64,000 nt of DNA from Oceanicaulis sp052055585 (GTDB lineage: Bacteria; Pseudomonadota; Alphaproteobacteria; Caulobacterales; Maricaulaceae), in contig NZ_CP170485.1 in assembly GCF_052055585.1 (NCBI RefSeq), positions 2,046,001-2,110,000 of the forward strand, given 5' to 3'. Positions within the stretch are counted from its first letter, which is position 1, and each line of letters begins with the position of its first letter. The notes below the pieces were generated by a model that saw only the letters and a program-made list of their open reading frames with translations, was not told the DNA's origin and ran no database searches. This document shows, in pieces, positions 16,891 through 26,327 of the stretch. Both the position numbers and the translations under genes were made by a program.

Positions 16891-17931
16891 ATGACCGGGT
16901 CGGCTTCCTCTTCGTCGACCCGCAAACGGTCGAAGACGCCCCGCCCCGTCTCGCTCGCCCTGCAAGGCGGCGGCGCCCATGGCGCGTTCACCTGGGGCGT
17001 TCTGGACGCCCTTCTCGAAGACGGACGCATCGCCCCCAAAGCCATCAGCGCCACCAGCGCCGGCGCCATGAACGCTTGCGCGCTGGTCATGGGCCGGGTG
17101 AGAGGCGGTGATGAAGGCGCAAGGCAGGCGCTGGATGATTTCTGGCGCGCCGTCTCACGCGCAGGCGGCGGCTTTCTGCGCGCGCCGGGCCTGTCGTTTT
17201 TCGCGCCCTGGCTGGATGCTCTGACGCGTCTCACCAGCCCCTATGACACCAATCCGTTCGGCTATGATCCGCTGATGGAAATACTGGACCGGCAGATCGA
17301 CTTTGACGCCATCCATGACTGCGCAGAAATCCAGCTCTTCATCGCCGCGACCTGCGTGACCACCGGGCGCAGCAAGGTGTTTTCCGGCGACGAGGTGACC
17401 CGTGATGCGGTGCGGGCGTCAGCCACCCTGCCCTTCATCCATCAGGCGGTGGAGATCAAGGGCGAGCCATTCTGGGATGGCGGCTTCACCGGCAATCCGG
17501 CGCTCTGGCCGCTGTTTTACGCCGACGCACCGCATGACCTTCTGATCGTGCACATCAATCCGATGGTGCGCCCCGGCACGCCCAAATCGGCCGAGGACAT
17601 CCTCAACCGCGTCAACGAGATCACGTTCAACGCCAGCCTTCTGGCGGAATTGCGCGCCGTCGCCTTTGTCCAGCGTCTGATCCGGGATGACTTGCTGAAG
17701 GATCCGCGCCAGATGCAGCTGCGCAATATGCGCGTGCATTCGATCCGCGCCGATGACGCGATCTCGGCCTATCCCGCTTCGAGCAAATATGAGACGAGCT
17801 GGAGCTTTCTGACCGAATTGCGCGACCGGGGGCGTGAGGCGGCGAAAGACTGGCTGGACACCAGTTCAGACAAGGTGGGCAAGCAATCAAGCGTCGACCT
17901 GCACGCCGAGTTCCTGAGCCAGAACCGCTAA
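16891..17931 (+). CDS. Patatin-like phospholipase
   Basis: A 346-residue serine hydrolase of the patatin family. The oxyanion motif ALQGGGAHGAFTWGVLD is near residue 30, the nucleophile elbow reads SATSAGAMNA near 60 and the Asp of the Ser-Asp dyad is in FWDGGFTGNPAL near 195. The elbow begins with Ala rather than the usual Gly of GxSxG. No signal peptide is seen, so it acts in the cytosol, perhaps on membrane lipid or polyhydroxyalkanoate granules given the bdhA neighbour (2-bp gap, likely same transcript). It overlaps the convergent SRAP gene by 4 bp at its stop. Confidence 0.88.
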   Translation: MTGSASSSSTRKRSKTPRPVSLALQGGGAHGAFTWGVLDALLEDGRIAPKAISATSAGAMNACALVMGRVRGGDEGARQALDDFWRAVSRAGGGFLRAPGLSFFAPWLDALTRLTSPYDTNPFGYDPLMEILDRQIDFDAIHDCAEIQLFIAATCVTTGRSKVFSGDEVTRDAVRASATLPFIHQAVEIKGEPFWDGGFTGNPALWPLFYADAPHDLLIVHINPMVRPGTPKSAEDILNRVNEITFNASLLAELRAVAFVQRLIRDDLLKDPRQMQLRNMRVHSIRADDAISAYPASSKYETSWSFLTELRDRGREAAKDWLDTSSDKVGKQSSVDLHAEFLSQNR

Positions 17932-18587
17932 TCCTCGCCTTCGATCAGCCCCGGATCGTCCTCACGCACGCCATTCACCCGCTTTGAGGCCTTGCGCAGG
18001 CTCAGATAGCCCTCGGGCGGGGCCGTCAGGAAGGGCTGAGGGTCGGTCTCGGGGTTCAGCCAGTCCGCAAAGCGTCCTTCAGGAATGAAGACCGGGCTGC
18101 GATGGTGGATCGAGGCGATATCATTGCTGGCCGCGGTTGTGAGGATGGCGAAGCTATCCACCCGGTCCGCCCCCTCGCCCCAGCGCTCCCACACGCCTGC
18201 CATCACCATGGGCTGACCGTCGGTGCGGGTGATGTACCAGGGCTGCTTGCCCCCAGCCTCGTCCCTGGACCATTCATAGAAGCCGTCCGCCGGGATCAGC
18301 GCGCGACGACGCTGCAGCGCCTGTCTGAAGCTGGGTTTGTCGCTTGCGGTTTCCGCACGCGCATTGATCAGCGGCTTGGCGCCGTCCGGCCCGGTCTTTG
18401 ACCAGTGCGGCACGAGCCCCCAGCGCACATTTGTAAGCCGAAAGTCGGCGGCCCGCCCCAGCCGGACGATCGGCAAAGCCTGTGTGGGCGCGGCGTTCCA
18501 GGTGGGCGGAAAGTTCAACCGATCCAGCTTGCCGAACAGGGCTTCCAGCTGGACGAGGCTCAAACTCATGACATAACGACCGCACAT
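17928..18587 (-). CDS. yedK: SRAP-domain protein (YedK/HMCES)
   Basis: This 219-residue protein forms a covalent thiazolidine crosslink with abasic sites in single-stranded DNA to shield them. The catalytic cysteine is residue 2 (MCGRY), with the family motifs WNAAPTQALPIVR near 30, RWGLVPHW near 55, INARAETASDKPSFR near 75, PADGFYEW near 98 and the active-site histidine in ASIHHRSPV near 160. The mobile N-terminal cysteine must be exposed by Met removal, which fits a start at 18587. It is convergent with the patatin gene and divergent from the Nudix gene. Confidence 0.95.
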   Translation of the reverse strand: MCGRYVMSLSLVQLEALFGKLDRLNFPPTWNAAPTQALPIVRLGRAADFRLTNVRWGLVPHWSKTGPDGAKPLINARAETASDKPSFRQALQRRRALIPADGFYEWSRDEAGGKQPWYITRTDGQPMVMAGVWERWGEGADRVDSFAILTTAASNDIASIHHRSPVFIPEGRFADWLNPETDPQPFLTAPPEGYLSLRKASKRVNGVREDDPGLIEGED

Positions 18588-18624
18588 ATCTGTCTCCTCG
18601 CCCTGTCAGCCTCAGAGGTCAAGC

Positions 18625-19026
18625 ATGAAGCAACTGCCCCGCATCAGTGTCGGCCTTGTGGTCTGGCGCGAGGAGGACGTGCTGCTGATCCGCCGCGCCA
18701 ATCCGCCCTTTCAGGGCTGCTGGTCCATCCCCGGCGGCAAGGTGGAGTTTGGCGAAACCCTGCATCAGGCCGGCCTGCGTGAAGTCAGGGAAGAGACCGG
18801 GGTCATTGCAAAGGTCGAAACCCTGATCGATGTCTTTGAATCCATCACAGAGCACGGCCATTTCGTGATGGCGGACTTCTCGGCCTGCTGGATCAGCGGC
18901 GAACCACAGGCGGGCGATGACGCGTTGGACGCCGCCTTCTTCCCCTTTGAGAAAGCCTGCGACCTCGTCGCCTGGGACGATACCCGGACGGCGCTCCGGC
19001 AGAGTGCGGAAAAGCGCATAGGATAA
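18625..19026 (+). CDS. Nudix hydrolase
   Basis: A 133-residue single-domain Nudix protein. The Nudix box is complete: GGKVEFGETLHQAGLREVREETGV at about residues 38-61 has all the metal-binding glutamates. The N-terminal PRISVGLVVWREEDVLLIRRANPPFQGCWSIPGGKVE segment resembles ADP-ribose pyrophosphatase-like and MutT-like members. The substrate is probably a nucleoside diphosphate derivative but cannot be read by eye. It is divergent from the SRAP gene with only 37 bp between starts. An AGAGG precedes the ATG. Confidence 0.88.
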   Translation: MKQLPRISVGLVVWREEDVLLIRRANPPFQGCWSIPGGKVEFGETLHQAGLREVREETGVIAKVETLIDVFESITEHGHFVMADFSACWISGEPQAGDDALDAAFFPFEKACDLVAWDDTRTALRQSAEKRIG

Positions 19027-19136
19027 AGGTCTTATCCGCCTCGATAACGCTCAGTGCTTGACGGTCTGTTAGGAGGTTAACCCCCACCCTCACGAATGAA
19101 TAAATACATGCCTGCGTATCGCAGATGAGGGCGAAG

Positions 19137-21101
19137 ATGAAACTGACCTTGAGGCACAAATTGCTGGCCGCCTTTGCAGGCGTGGCCGCTCTGGTTCTAG
19201 TGGTAGGCGCATTCGGCGCCTTTGGCGCACGAACCATGGGTCAGATTTTTGATGATTATCGCCAGACAGCGCGCGCCAGCCTGATCTACAACGACATGAA
19301 ATTGCGTCTGGAATCCGCCCGGCGCTCCGCCTTTATCTGGCGCACCAATCAAAGCGAGGAACACGCCCAGCGCTTTGACGAGCAGATCGAAATCTTCATT
19401 CACGACGCTGACCTGCAAGGCATGAATGAAGAACACGCCCATGCCGATGAATATCGGTCCTATTTCCGTGAAGCGATCAGCCATCAGCAAATTCGCGACG
19501 GTCATTACGCGACGCAATCCGCCATGGGCCCCCAATTGCGCATGAAGCTCAGCGAAGTCATGCGCTCCGCCTATACGGACGGCGATGTTGAAGCGGCCTA
19601 TCGCGCTGGTCTGGCGCAGGAGCACCTGATGCTGGGCCGCTATTATGCGGAACGCTTTCTGCGCACCAATACCGAAGCGGATTCACAGCGTGCGGTTTCA
19701 GAGTTCGAGCTGGCTCGCTCCGAACTGGACGCCCTGCTGCTCGAACTGGAAAACCCGGCACGGCGCGCCCTCGCTCAAAGCGCAATCGATGAACTGGCGC
19801 AATTCGAAACCGCTTTCAGCGCAGCTGCTACAGCCATTTTCGACCGTAATCTCGCCCTGGCCGAGCTCGACCGGATCGGTCCGGTCATGGAGGCCATCGC
19901 GGAAGAAGCGCGGATCGAGAGCGTCAACCACCAGAACGAGCTGGGCCCGCGCGCCGAAGCCGAAGTGCGTCAGACCGAGCTGATGGTGATCGCCGCTTCC
20001 GGTCTGATCCTGATCCTGTCCATCGTCATGGGCGTTCTGGTTTCCGACGGTCTGTCAGGCATGATCCGCAAGATCACCGAGTCCATGACGAAACTGGCCG
20101 GTGGCGACAAGACCATCAAAGTCGCCGGAACCGAGCGGGCGGACGAAATCGGCGATATGGCGCGAGCCCTTGCCGTCTTCCGCGATCAGGCGCTGGAAGT
20201 GGACCGTTTGCAGGCCGAACAGAAAGAGGCTGAAGCGCGCGCCGCCAGGGAACGCAAAGCCGCCATGATGGATCTCGCCGATCAGTTCGAAAATCAGGTC
20301 GGGTCCGTCATCCAATCCCTGTCTGACGCCGCGCAGGAAATGCAGACCCGCTCCCAGATCCTCAACACCAATGTGGACAACACCAATGTCCGCGCGTCTT
20401 CTGTCGCAGCAGCAGCAGAACAGGCGTCCGGCAATGTCGAGGCGGTGGCGTCCGCCGCAGAAGAGCTGACAGCCTCGATCCGCGAGATCGCCGGACAGGT
20501 CGCCAATTCCGCCAGCGCCGTGCAAGCCTCCAATGCGCGCGCCGAGATCAGCAGCCAGCAACTCGACCGTCTCAATACCGCCGTCGCAGGCGTGGACGAG
20601 ATCGTCCAGGCAATCAACGCCGTCGCCGACCAGACCAATCTGCTGGCGCTGAACGCCACCATCGAGGCTGCCCGCGCCGGTGAAGCCGGCAAAGGGTTCG
20701 CCGTCGTGGCCAGCGAAGTCAAAGCGCTCGCCACCCAGACACAGAAACTGACCGAGCAGATCGCCGACCGTCTGAACGAGATCGGCTCCACCTCCAATGA
20801 CGCCATCTCCGCCACGCGGGACATTCTCGGCCAGGTTCAGGAGATTGACCGGACGACCCAGGCGCTCTCCGCCGCCGTCGAAGAGCAAAGCGCGGCGACG
20901 GGCGAAATCTCCGCCAATGCCCAGCAGGCGGCGGAAGGCGCCCGGACTGTCACCAGCGACATCACCGACATTCAGGGTTCGGTTCAGAAAACCTCCACCG
21001 TGTCCGATGAAGTGAGCACCGCCGCCAGCGCGCTGAAATCCAATTCGGAACATCTGCGCACTGAAGTCCAGCGCTTCCTGAGCACGGTTCGCGCGGCCTG
21101 A
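19137..21101 (+). CDS. Methyl-accepting chemotaxis protein (first paralogue)
   Basis: A 654-residue transmembrane chemoreceptor. TM1 spans about residues 9-31, a 245-residue periplasmic helical sensor follows, TM2 (MVIAASGLILILSIVMGVLV) is near 282-301, a HAMP domain near 303-355, and a cytoplasmic MA signalling domain to the end. The conserved hairpin tip INAVADQTNLLALNATIEAARAGEAGKGFAVVASEVK is near 490-525. No CheR-tethering pentapeptide is at the C-terminus. The sensor has no recognised ligand motif. The ATG at 19137 matches the start of the paralogue at 21699; an ATG 12 bp upstream is possible. The two paralogues flank a small TIGR02301-like gene. Confidence 0.92.
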   Translation: MKLTLRHKLLAAFAGVAALVLVVGAFGAFGARTMGQIFDDYRQTARASLIYNDMKLRLESARRSAFIWRTNQSEEHAQRFDEQIEIFIHDADLQGMNEEHAHADEYRSYFREAISHQQIRDGHYATQSAMGPQLRMKLSEVMRSAYTDGDVEAAYRAGLAQEHLMLGRYYAERFLRTNTEADSQRAVSEFELARSELDALLLELENPARRALAQSAIDELAQFETAFSAAATAIFDRNLALAELDRIGPVMEAIAEEARIESVNHQNELGPRAEAEVRQTELMVIAASGLILILSIVMGVLVSDGLSGMIRKITESMTKLAGGDKTIKVAGTERADEIGDMARALAVFRDQALEVDRLQAEQKEAEARAARERKAAMMDLADQFENQVGSVIQSLSDAAQEMQTRSQILNTNVDNTNVRASSVAAAAEQASGNVEAVASAAEELTASIREIAGQVANSASAVQASNARAEISSQQLDRLNTAVAGVDEIVQAINAVADQTNLLALNATIEAARAGEAGKGFAVVASEVKALATQTQKLTEQIADRLNEIGSTSNDAISATRDILGQVQEIDRTTQALSAAVEEQSAATGEISANAQQAAEGARTVTSDITDIQGSVQKTSTVSDEVSTAASALKSNSEHLRTEVQRFLSTVRAA

Positions 21102-21150
21102 CGCGCCGAAAGGCCTTGAATTCGCCCTGTTCAGCGTACAGGAACAGGGG

Positions 21151-21543
21151 ATGATCTTGAGACCGCTCCTTCTGGCCCTCGGGCTGACGCTCATCCTTGC
21201 CCCGCTCAGCGAGGCGCAGACGATCCGTCGCCCTCCGGGCTATGAAGACCCGTATCCGGTGGAATCCCTGGCGCGGGTGATGGGCGAGATGCACTATCTC
21301 GATTTCGCCTGCAAAGGCCGCCAGTCTCAGGCCTGGCGCGACGCCATGGTCGAATTGCTCGACCATGAAGCCCCCACGCGCGGCAGCTATCGGCAACGGC
21401 TCGTCGACCGGTTCAATGAAGGTTTCCGCATTCAGGAACGCCGCTCGCCGCGCTGTGGCGCGGAAGAGGAAATGGTCCGCCAGAGCCTCGCCATCGAAGG
21501 CGAAGCCCTGAGCGAGCAATTGCGCCGGACCTATCTGAACTGA
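21151..21543 (+). CDS. TIGR02301-family exported protein
   Basis: A 130-residue precursor with signal peptide MILRPLLLALGLTLILAPLSEAQ (cleavage near residue 22). The mature part has the family pattern MGEMHYLDFACKGRQSQAWRDAMVELLDHEAPTRGSYRQRLVDRFNEGFRIQERRSPRCGAEEE, including two cysteines that could form a disulphide. TIGR02301 proteins are common in alphaproteobacteria and have no assigned function. It lies 49 bp behind one chemoreceptor and 155 bp before its paralogue on the same strand, a position that suggests but does not prove a periplasmic role beside them. Confidence 0.75.
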   Translation: MILRPLLLALGLTLILAPLSEAQTIRRPPGYEDPYPVESLARVMGEMHYLDFACKGRQSQAWRDAMVELLDHEAPTRGSYRQRLVDRFNEGFRIQERRSPRCGAEEEMVRQSLAIEGEALSEQLRRTYLN

Positions 21544-21698
21544 AGCACGCCCGGACACCGTCCGCCCGCACCCGACGCCGAATAATTATATGCTGCCAAA
21601 GACTGGTGATCAGCGTCCGGCGTTAACTCTGTGCAAAGTCGAAATCCGCCAACCCTTGCTTCACCTTTGGGGATTTGTTGAAGTGGTTGGTATTCACC

Positions 21699-23666
21699 AT
21701 GTTGAAGCTGAATCTGAAGCAGCAATTGTTTGCTGCCTTTACCGGACTGGCGCTGTTCGTTCTCATCATCGGCGCAATCGGCGCCGTTGGCGTGAACGTG
21801 CTGGGCGGCGTGTTCCATCAATATCAAAGCGTGTCGCAAGACAGCTTGCAGGTAAACGGCATGAAGGTGGACCTCGCGACTGCGCGCGGCGCTGCCTTCA
21901 ACTGGCGCACCACCAACAACGCCTCCAAGGCCGAAGAATTCTCCGCACTGATCTCACAATTCATCAGCAGCGCAGAAGCGCAGAACCAGACGGAACTCGC
22001 AGATCAGGCCCGGTCCTATCGCGAGGCGTTTGAGGCGGCCCGGCAATCGCAGGCTGAACGGGACCGTCACTATGCGGTCATGGCCGAGCATGGCCCCGTC
22101 GTCCGCCAGAACATCACCGATCTGATGGAAAGCGCGTATGCGGACAATGCCACCGAGGATTCCTTCTATGCCGGTCGCGCACAGGAAAAGCTGATGCTGG
22201 GGCGCTTCTACGCCGAGCGCTATATCAACAGCTCGCGCGAAGACTACGCCCTGGAGACCACGACCGAACTTCAGGCCTCTCTTGAAGCGCTGACCACGCT
22301 CCTGCCGCGGGTTGAGAACCCGCAACGGCGCGCCCTGACAACGGAAGCCATCGGTCGCGTAGAGCTCTACATCTCAAGCTTCAACGGCGTACTGAGCGCC
22401 ACCCGCGCCCGCAACCAGGCGATGAACCGAATGGACGAGCTGGGCCCCGACATGGCGACGGGCTCCGAGAATGCGCGCCTGGCCATCATTGCGCGGCAGG
22501 AAGAGCTGGGCGGCAGCGGCGAGCAAACCCTGACCACGACCCAGACCGTCGTCATCGGCGCGTCGGTGATCGCGGTGCTGCTGGCGCTGATCGCGGCCTT
22601 CCTGATCGCCACGCGCATGTCCGGCTCGCTGAGGGCGATCACCGAGGCGATGCGCACCCTCGCGGCGGGCGACAAGTCCGTGCACATCGAGGGCGCGGAA
22701 CGCAGCGACGAGATAGGTGAAATGGCCCAGGCTCTGGTCGTCTTCCGCGATCAGGCCGTGGAAATGGAGCGCATGGAAGCCGAGCAGGCCGAACTGAAGG
22801 CGCGCACCGAGGCCGACCGCCGGGCGGAAATGATGCAGATGGCGAACGCTTTCGAGGCTCAGGTCGGCGCAGTCATCGAAGCCCTGTCGTCCGCCGCCAA
22901 TGATCTGGGCGACCGCTCGATCACCCTGAACGGCGCCGTGGATGCCGCCGGTCAGCGCTCAACTTCGGTGGCGTCCGCCGCCGAACAGGCGAGCGGCAGC
23001 GTCGAGGCTGTGGCCTCAGCCGCTGAAGAGCTGACCGCCTCCATCCGGGAAGTTTCAAGCCAGGTCGCGTCCTCGGCCGAAGCGGCGCGCGCCTCCAACA
23101 GCCAGGCGTCCAAGAGCGGCGAGCAACTGGATCGCCTGAACACCGCCGTCGCGGGCGTGGACGAAATCCTGGGCTCCATCAATGATGTGGCCGAACAGAC
23201 CAATCTTCTGGCCCTCAACGCCACCATCGAGGCGGCCCGAGCCGGTGAAGCCGGTCGCGGCTTTGCTGTGGTCGCCAGCGAGGTCAAGGCGCTGGCGGCG
23301 CAGACCCAGAAGCTGACCGAGGAAATCGGCAAACGCCTGAGCGAGATCCGCGTCACGTCCGGGGACGCCATCACCTCCACCCGCGACATCATCGGGCGGA
23401 TTCAGGAAATCGACAGCACCACCCAGGCGCTGGCGGCTGCGGTGGAAGAGCAGACCTCGGCGACCGGGGAAATCTCCTCGAGCGCCCAGCAGGCGGCTGA
23501 CGGCGCGCGTACGGTCTCTGAAGACATTGCGGGCGTTCAGACGGCGGTGAATGAATCCGCCTCTGTCGCCGAAGCGGTCAACACCTCGGCGCGTCTGCTG
23601 CTGGAGAATGCGGAAAGCTTGCGAACGGAAGTCTCGCGCTTCCTCAATACGGTGCGCGCAGCGTAA
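21699..23666 (+). CDS. Methyl-accepting chemotaxis protein (second paralogue)
   Basis: A 655-residue chemoreceptor with the same layout as the upstream paralogue: TM1 about residues 10-35, periplasmic helical domain, TM2 about 279-302, HAMP, and an MA domain with SINDVAEQTNLLALNATIEAARAGEAGRGFAVVASEVK at the tip. The periplasmic parts share RSAFIWRTTN-like blocks (AAFNWRTTNNASKAEEF here) and the EKLMLGRFYAERY block, so the sensors are related but diverged, as if tuned to different signals. Start chosen at 21699 by analogy; no strong ribosome site. A strong terminator follows at 23688-23714. Confidence 0.92.
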   Translation: MLKLNLKQQLFAAFTGLALFVLIIGAIGAVGVNVLGGVFHQYQSVSQDSLQVNGMKVDLATARGAAFNWRTTNNASKAEEFSALISQFISSAEAQNQTELADQARSYREAFEAARQSQAERDRHYAVMAEHGPVVRQNITDLMESAYADNATEDSFYAGRAQEKLMLGRFYAERYINSSREDYALETTTELQASLEALTTLLPRVENPQRRALTTEAIGRVELYISSFNGVLSATRARNQAMNRMDELGPDMATGSENARLAIIARQEELGGSGEQTLTTTQTVVIGASVIAVLLALIAAFLIATRMSGSLRAITEAMRTLAAGDKSVHIEGAERSDEIGEMAQALVVFRDQAVEMERMEAEQAELKARTEADRRAEMMQMANAFEAQVGAVIEALSSAANDLGDRSITLNGAVDAAGQRSTSVASAAEQASGSVEAVASAAEELTASIREVSSQVASSAEAARASNSQASKSGEQLDRLNTAVAGVDEILGSINDVAEQTNLLALNATIEAARAGEAGRGFAVVASEVKALAAQTQKLTEEIGKRLSEIRVTSGDAITSTRDIIGRIQEIDSTTQALAAAVEEQTSATGEISSSAQQAADGARTVSEDIAGVQTAVNESASVAEAVNTSARLLLENAESLRTEVSRFLNTVRAA

Positions 23667-23687
23667 AACGCAGCGTCACGGGATCGG

Positions 23688-23714
23688 AAAAGGCGGCGGC
23701 GACGCCGCCTTTTT
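23688..23714. terminator. Bidirectional rho-independent terminator
   Basis: GGCGGCG (23692-23698) pairs with CGCCGCC (23703-23709) around a GCGA tetraloop, preceded by AAAA and followed by TTTTT. It ends the second chemoreceptor gene on the plus strand. On the minus strand the glycosyltransferase 9 gene stops right at its edge (stop 23714-23716), and the A-run on the other side would provide its U-tract. Confidence 0.93.
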
Positions 23715-24682
23715 CATGCGCGGTTCTCAGCTGTGTCCGACATCAGAGCCTCGGCGGCGCGCTCCACCGCATCCACCTGCAAGGCGCCCATGAGCGTCTG
23801 CCTGGAGCTGTCGGCCAGGGCGCGACGGTCGCGTTCGTCAAACCGGTCGCCGGCCCGAACGATCCGCGCCCGCTTGCCCCAGGGGGCGTACAACCGCTCA
23901 TCAGTCGGACCGAACAGGCCCAGCGTCGGCGTGCCTGCTGCGGCCGCCATATGCATCAGCCCGCTATCATTGCCCACAAACAGCGCTGCGCGCTTCAGGC
24001 AGGCCGCCGCCTCCACCAGATCCAGCTGACCGGTCAGGTCGATCACCGTGCGCGTTTCAAGCCCCGCCTTCACCGCCTCGGCCCGCGCTTCATCGCCGGG
24101 CCCGCCAAAGATGGCGATCGCCGCGCCAGGCAAAAGCCCGTCTTCAGCGGTCAGGCGCAAGGCCAGCTCGGAAAAGCGCTCTGGCGCCCATTCCTTGAAC
24201 ACGGCTGACGCGGCTGGCGATAGCGCCAGAACCGTCTGATCGGCGGGCAGTTCGGCGTCGGCGCGCGACTGGCCCTCTGCGTCAATCCAGAGCCGGGTGT
24301 CAGGCGCGGTGTCCAGACCCAGCACGTCAGCCGCCTCTTCCACCCGGTGGCGAATGCCCGCCTTGGGGTTTGGACGCTTCACAAAGCGCTTCCCCGCCCA
24401 GAGGAACCAGCTCGTCAGCGAGCCGCGCATATCCACCACCACATCCCAGCGATGGCCTACGCTTTCCCGCCACAGCTTGATCCAGTGGCCGCCGCCCTTC
24501 TGCTTGGCCATCACGATCACCCGCTCGACTTGCGGGATGGCGCGGAAAAGCGGCGCAGCCAGCGGACCACAGCCCACGGTGATACGGGCATCCGGATGCG
24601 CCGCGATCAGATGATCGAGCACGCCCATATTCATGATGGCGTCGCCGATGCGGGTGGCGGTGATGAAAAGGATGCGCGTCAT
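23714..24682 (-). CDS. Glycosyltransferase family 9 (heptosyltransferase-like)
   Basis: A 322-residue GT-B fold protein of the lipopolysaccharide heptosyltransferase family. The N-terminus RILFITATRIGDAIMNMGVLDHL is the acceptor-side start of the family; the donor-binding region includes FVGNDSGLMHMAAAAGTPTLGLFGPTDERLYAPWG near residue 245. Such enzymes add heptose or another sugar to lipid A-core at the inner face of the membrane. The ATG at 24682 is preferred to one 12 bp upstream. It is a single gene, divergent from ygfZ. Confidence 0.88.
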   Translation of the reverse strand: MTRILFITATRIGDAIMNMGVLDHLIAAHPDARITVGCGPLAAPLFRAIPQVERVIVMAKQKGGGHWIKLWRESVGHRWDVVVDMRGSLTSWFLWAGKRFVKRPNPKAGIRHRVEEAADVLGLDTAPDTRLWIDAEGQSRADAELPADQTVLALSPAASAVFKEWAPERFSELALRLTAEDGLLPGAAIAIFGGPGDEARAEAVKAGLETRTVIDLTGQLDLVEAAACLKRAALFVGNDSGLMHMAAAAGTPTLGLFGPTDERLYAPWGKRARIVRAGDRFDERDRRALADSSRQTLMGALQVDAVERAAEALMSDTAENRA

Positions 24683-24773
24683 GGGGGGACGCACTTAGCC
24701 TGACATCGCGCCGGGCGCCAGTCTGAAGCGCGCCCTCTTGATCCGCGAACCGCTTCACCCCCATCTAACGGGC

Positions 24774-25601
24774 ATGACCCAGGCCTTTCTGACTTCCCTG
24801 CCCGACCGCGCTGTTCTCTCCGTCACCGGAGCGGAGGCGCGCAGCTTTCTCCAGCGCGTTCTGACCAATGGACCGGAGGGGGTGGCGCCGGGCAAGGCGA
24901 TGTTCTCCGCCCTCCTGACCCCGCAGGGCAAGGTGATGGCCGACCTCATCCTCTTTGATGACGGTGATGAAGGGCTCTTGTTTGACGTGCCCGCAAGCGA
25001 AGCGGACATGCTTGTCAAACGTTTCACCCTCTATCGCATGCGCGCGGACGCCACGATTGAACGGCGTGAGGACCTGTCTGTCATCGCTGCTGCGGGCGAA
25101 AGCATCGAGGAACTCAGGACGGTCGCGCTGAGCGCCGCCCCCGATCCGCGCAAGGCTGAAGCCGGTTGGCGCGCCATTGCGCCTGCAGGCGGACCGGATG
25201 CCGATCTCGATGCCTATCATCTGGCGCGCATCAGCGCAGGCGTGCCTGAAATGGGCAGCGATTACGGCCCGTCAGACGTGTTCTCCACCGATGTGAACCA
25301 CGACCTTCTCGCGGGCATCAATTACAAGAAAGGCTGCTTTGTCGGCCAGGAAGTCGCCAGCCGGATGCACCGCAAGGGTGGCGTGCGCAAACGCACTGTG
25401 CGTCTTCAGGCGGATGGGCTGAACCCCGGCGACGAGGTGAGCGCGGGAGAGACGGCTCTGGGCGCAATCACAAGTTCTACTGGCGGACACGCCCTCGCCC
25501 GCCTTCGGATTGATCGGCTGAAAGAGGGGCTGGATGCAGGCGACGCCCTGACGGTCGGGACCGCGCCGGTGCGCCTTCTGGACGATCCTGACGCGCTTTG
25601 A
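24774..25601 (+). CDS. ygfZ: Folate-dependent Fe-S cluster maturation protein YgfZ
   Basis: A GcvT-like tetrahydrofolate-binding protein of 275 residues that aids Fe-S enzyme assembly. The diagnostic motif NYKKGCFVGQEVASRMHRKGGVRKR, with the conserved cysteine of the KGCYxGQE signature, is near residue 185. The N-terminal GAEARSFLQRVLTNGPEGVAPGKAMFSALLTPQGKVMAD is also typical. The ATG at 24774 gives a normal N-terminus. The next gene tag follows closely on the same strand. Confidence 0.9.
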   Translation: MTQAFLTSLPDRAVLSVTGAEARSFLQRVLTNGPEGVAPGKAMFSALLTPQGKVMADLILFDDGDEGLLFDVPASEADMLVKRFTLYRMRADATIERREDLSVIAAAGESIEELRTVALSAAPDPRKAEAGWRAIAPAGGPDADLDAYHLARISAGVPEMGSDYGPSDVFSTDVNHDLLAGINYKKGCFVGQEVASRMHRKGGVRKRTVRLQADGLNPGDEVSAGETALGAITSSTGGHALARLRIDRLKEGLDAGDALTVGTAPVRLLDDPDAL

Positions 25602-25669
25602 CCCCGCCTTCTTTTTGTCTTGTCAGCGCCGATGAGACCCGGCTAGATGCGGAACAAAAGGAGATCACC

Positions 25670-26236
25670 ATGACCGAGCGCTGCTCGTGGTGCGGGGATG
25701 ACCCGCTCTATGTCGCCTATCATGACACGGAATGGGGCGTGCCGGAGTGGGATTCCCGAGCGCTCTGGGAAAAGCTGATCCTGGACGGGTTCCAGGCCGG
25801 GCTCGCCTGGATCACCATTCTGCGCAAGCGCGACACCCTGCGCGAAGCCTTTCATGGCTTCGATCCCGAACGGATCGCCCGCTATGACGCGACCGACATG
25901 GAGCGCCTGCTCGCCAATCCCGGCATTATACGCTCCCGCGCCAAGATCAACGCCGCCATCGGCAATGCGCAGGTCTATCTGGACATGGCCGAGCGCGGAG
26001 AGGACTTCTCCGACTATCTTTGGGGCTATATGGGCGGCGCGCCCAAGGTGAACCGCTTTGCGAGCATGGCGGACGTTCCCGCCCAGACCGAGTTGAGCCA
26101 GACCCTCTCGAAAGACCTTAAGAAACGCGGGTTTAAGTTTTGCGGCCCGGTGATCGTCTATGCCTTCATGCAAGCGGTTGGCATGGTGAATGACCACATC
26201 ACCTCCTGCCATCGTCACAGGGAAGTTACAAAATAG
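25670..26236 (+). CDS. tag: DNA-3-methyladenine glycosylase I
   Basis: A 188-residue base-excision enzyme that removes N3-methyladenine. It starts with ERCSWCGDDPLYVAYHDTEWGVP, carrying the first zinc cysteine(s) and the YHDTEWG signature; the remaining zinc ligands are in MVNDHITSCHRHREVTK at the end. The catalytic helix-hairpin region DGFQAGLAWITILRKRDTLREAFHGFDPERIA is intact. AAAGGAGA precedes the ATG at 25670. Length is normal for Tag. Confidence 0.95.
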   Translation: MTERCSWCGDDPLYVAYHDTEWGVPEWDSRALWEKLILDGFQAGLAWITILRKRDTLREAFHGFDPERIARYDATDMERLLANPGIIRSRAKINAAIGNAQVYLDMAERGEDFSDYLWGYMGGAPKVNRFASMADVPAQTELSQTLSKDLKKRGFKFCGPVIVYAFMQAVGMVNDHITSCHRHREVTK

Positions 26237-26327
26237 CCTTTTGCTGCGTGGAAGCGGTTGGCGCTGCGGCGCAGGTGCGGCTAAGTTGCGCTCCTTCAAG
26301 TGATAGAATCTTGCGTCGGAGCCTTTC

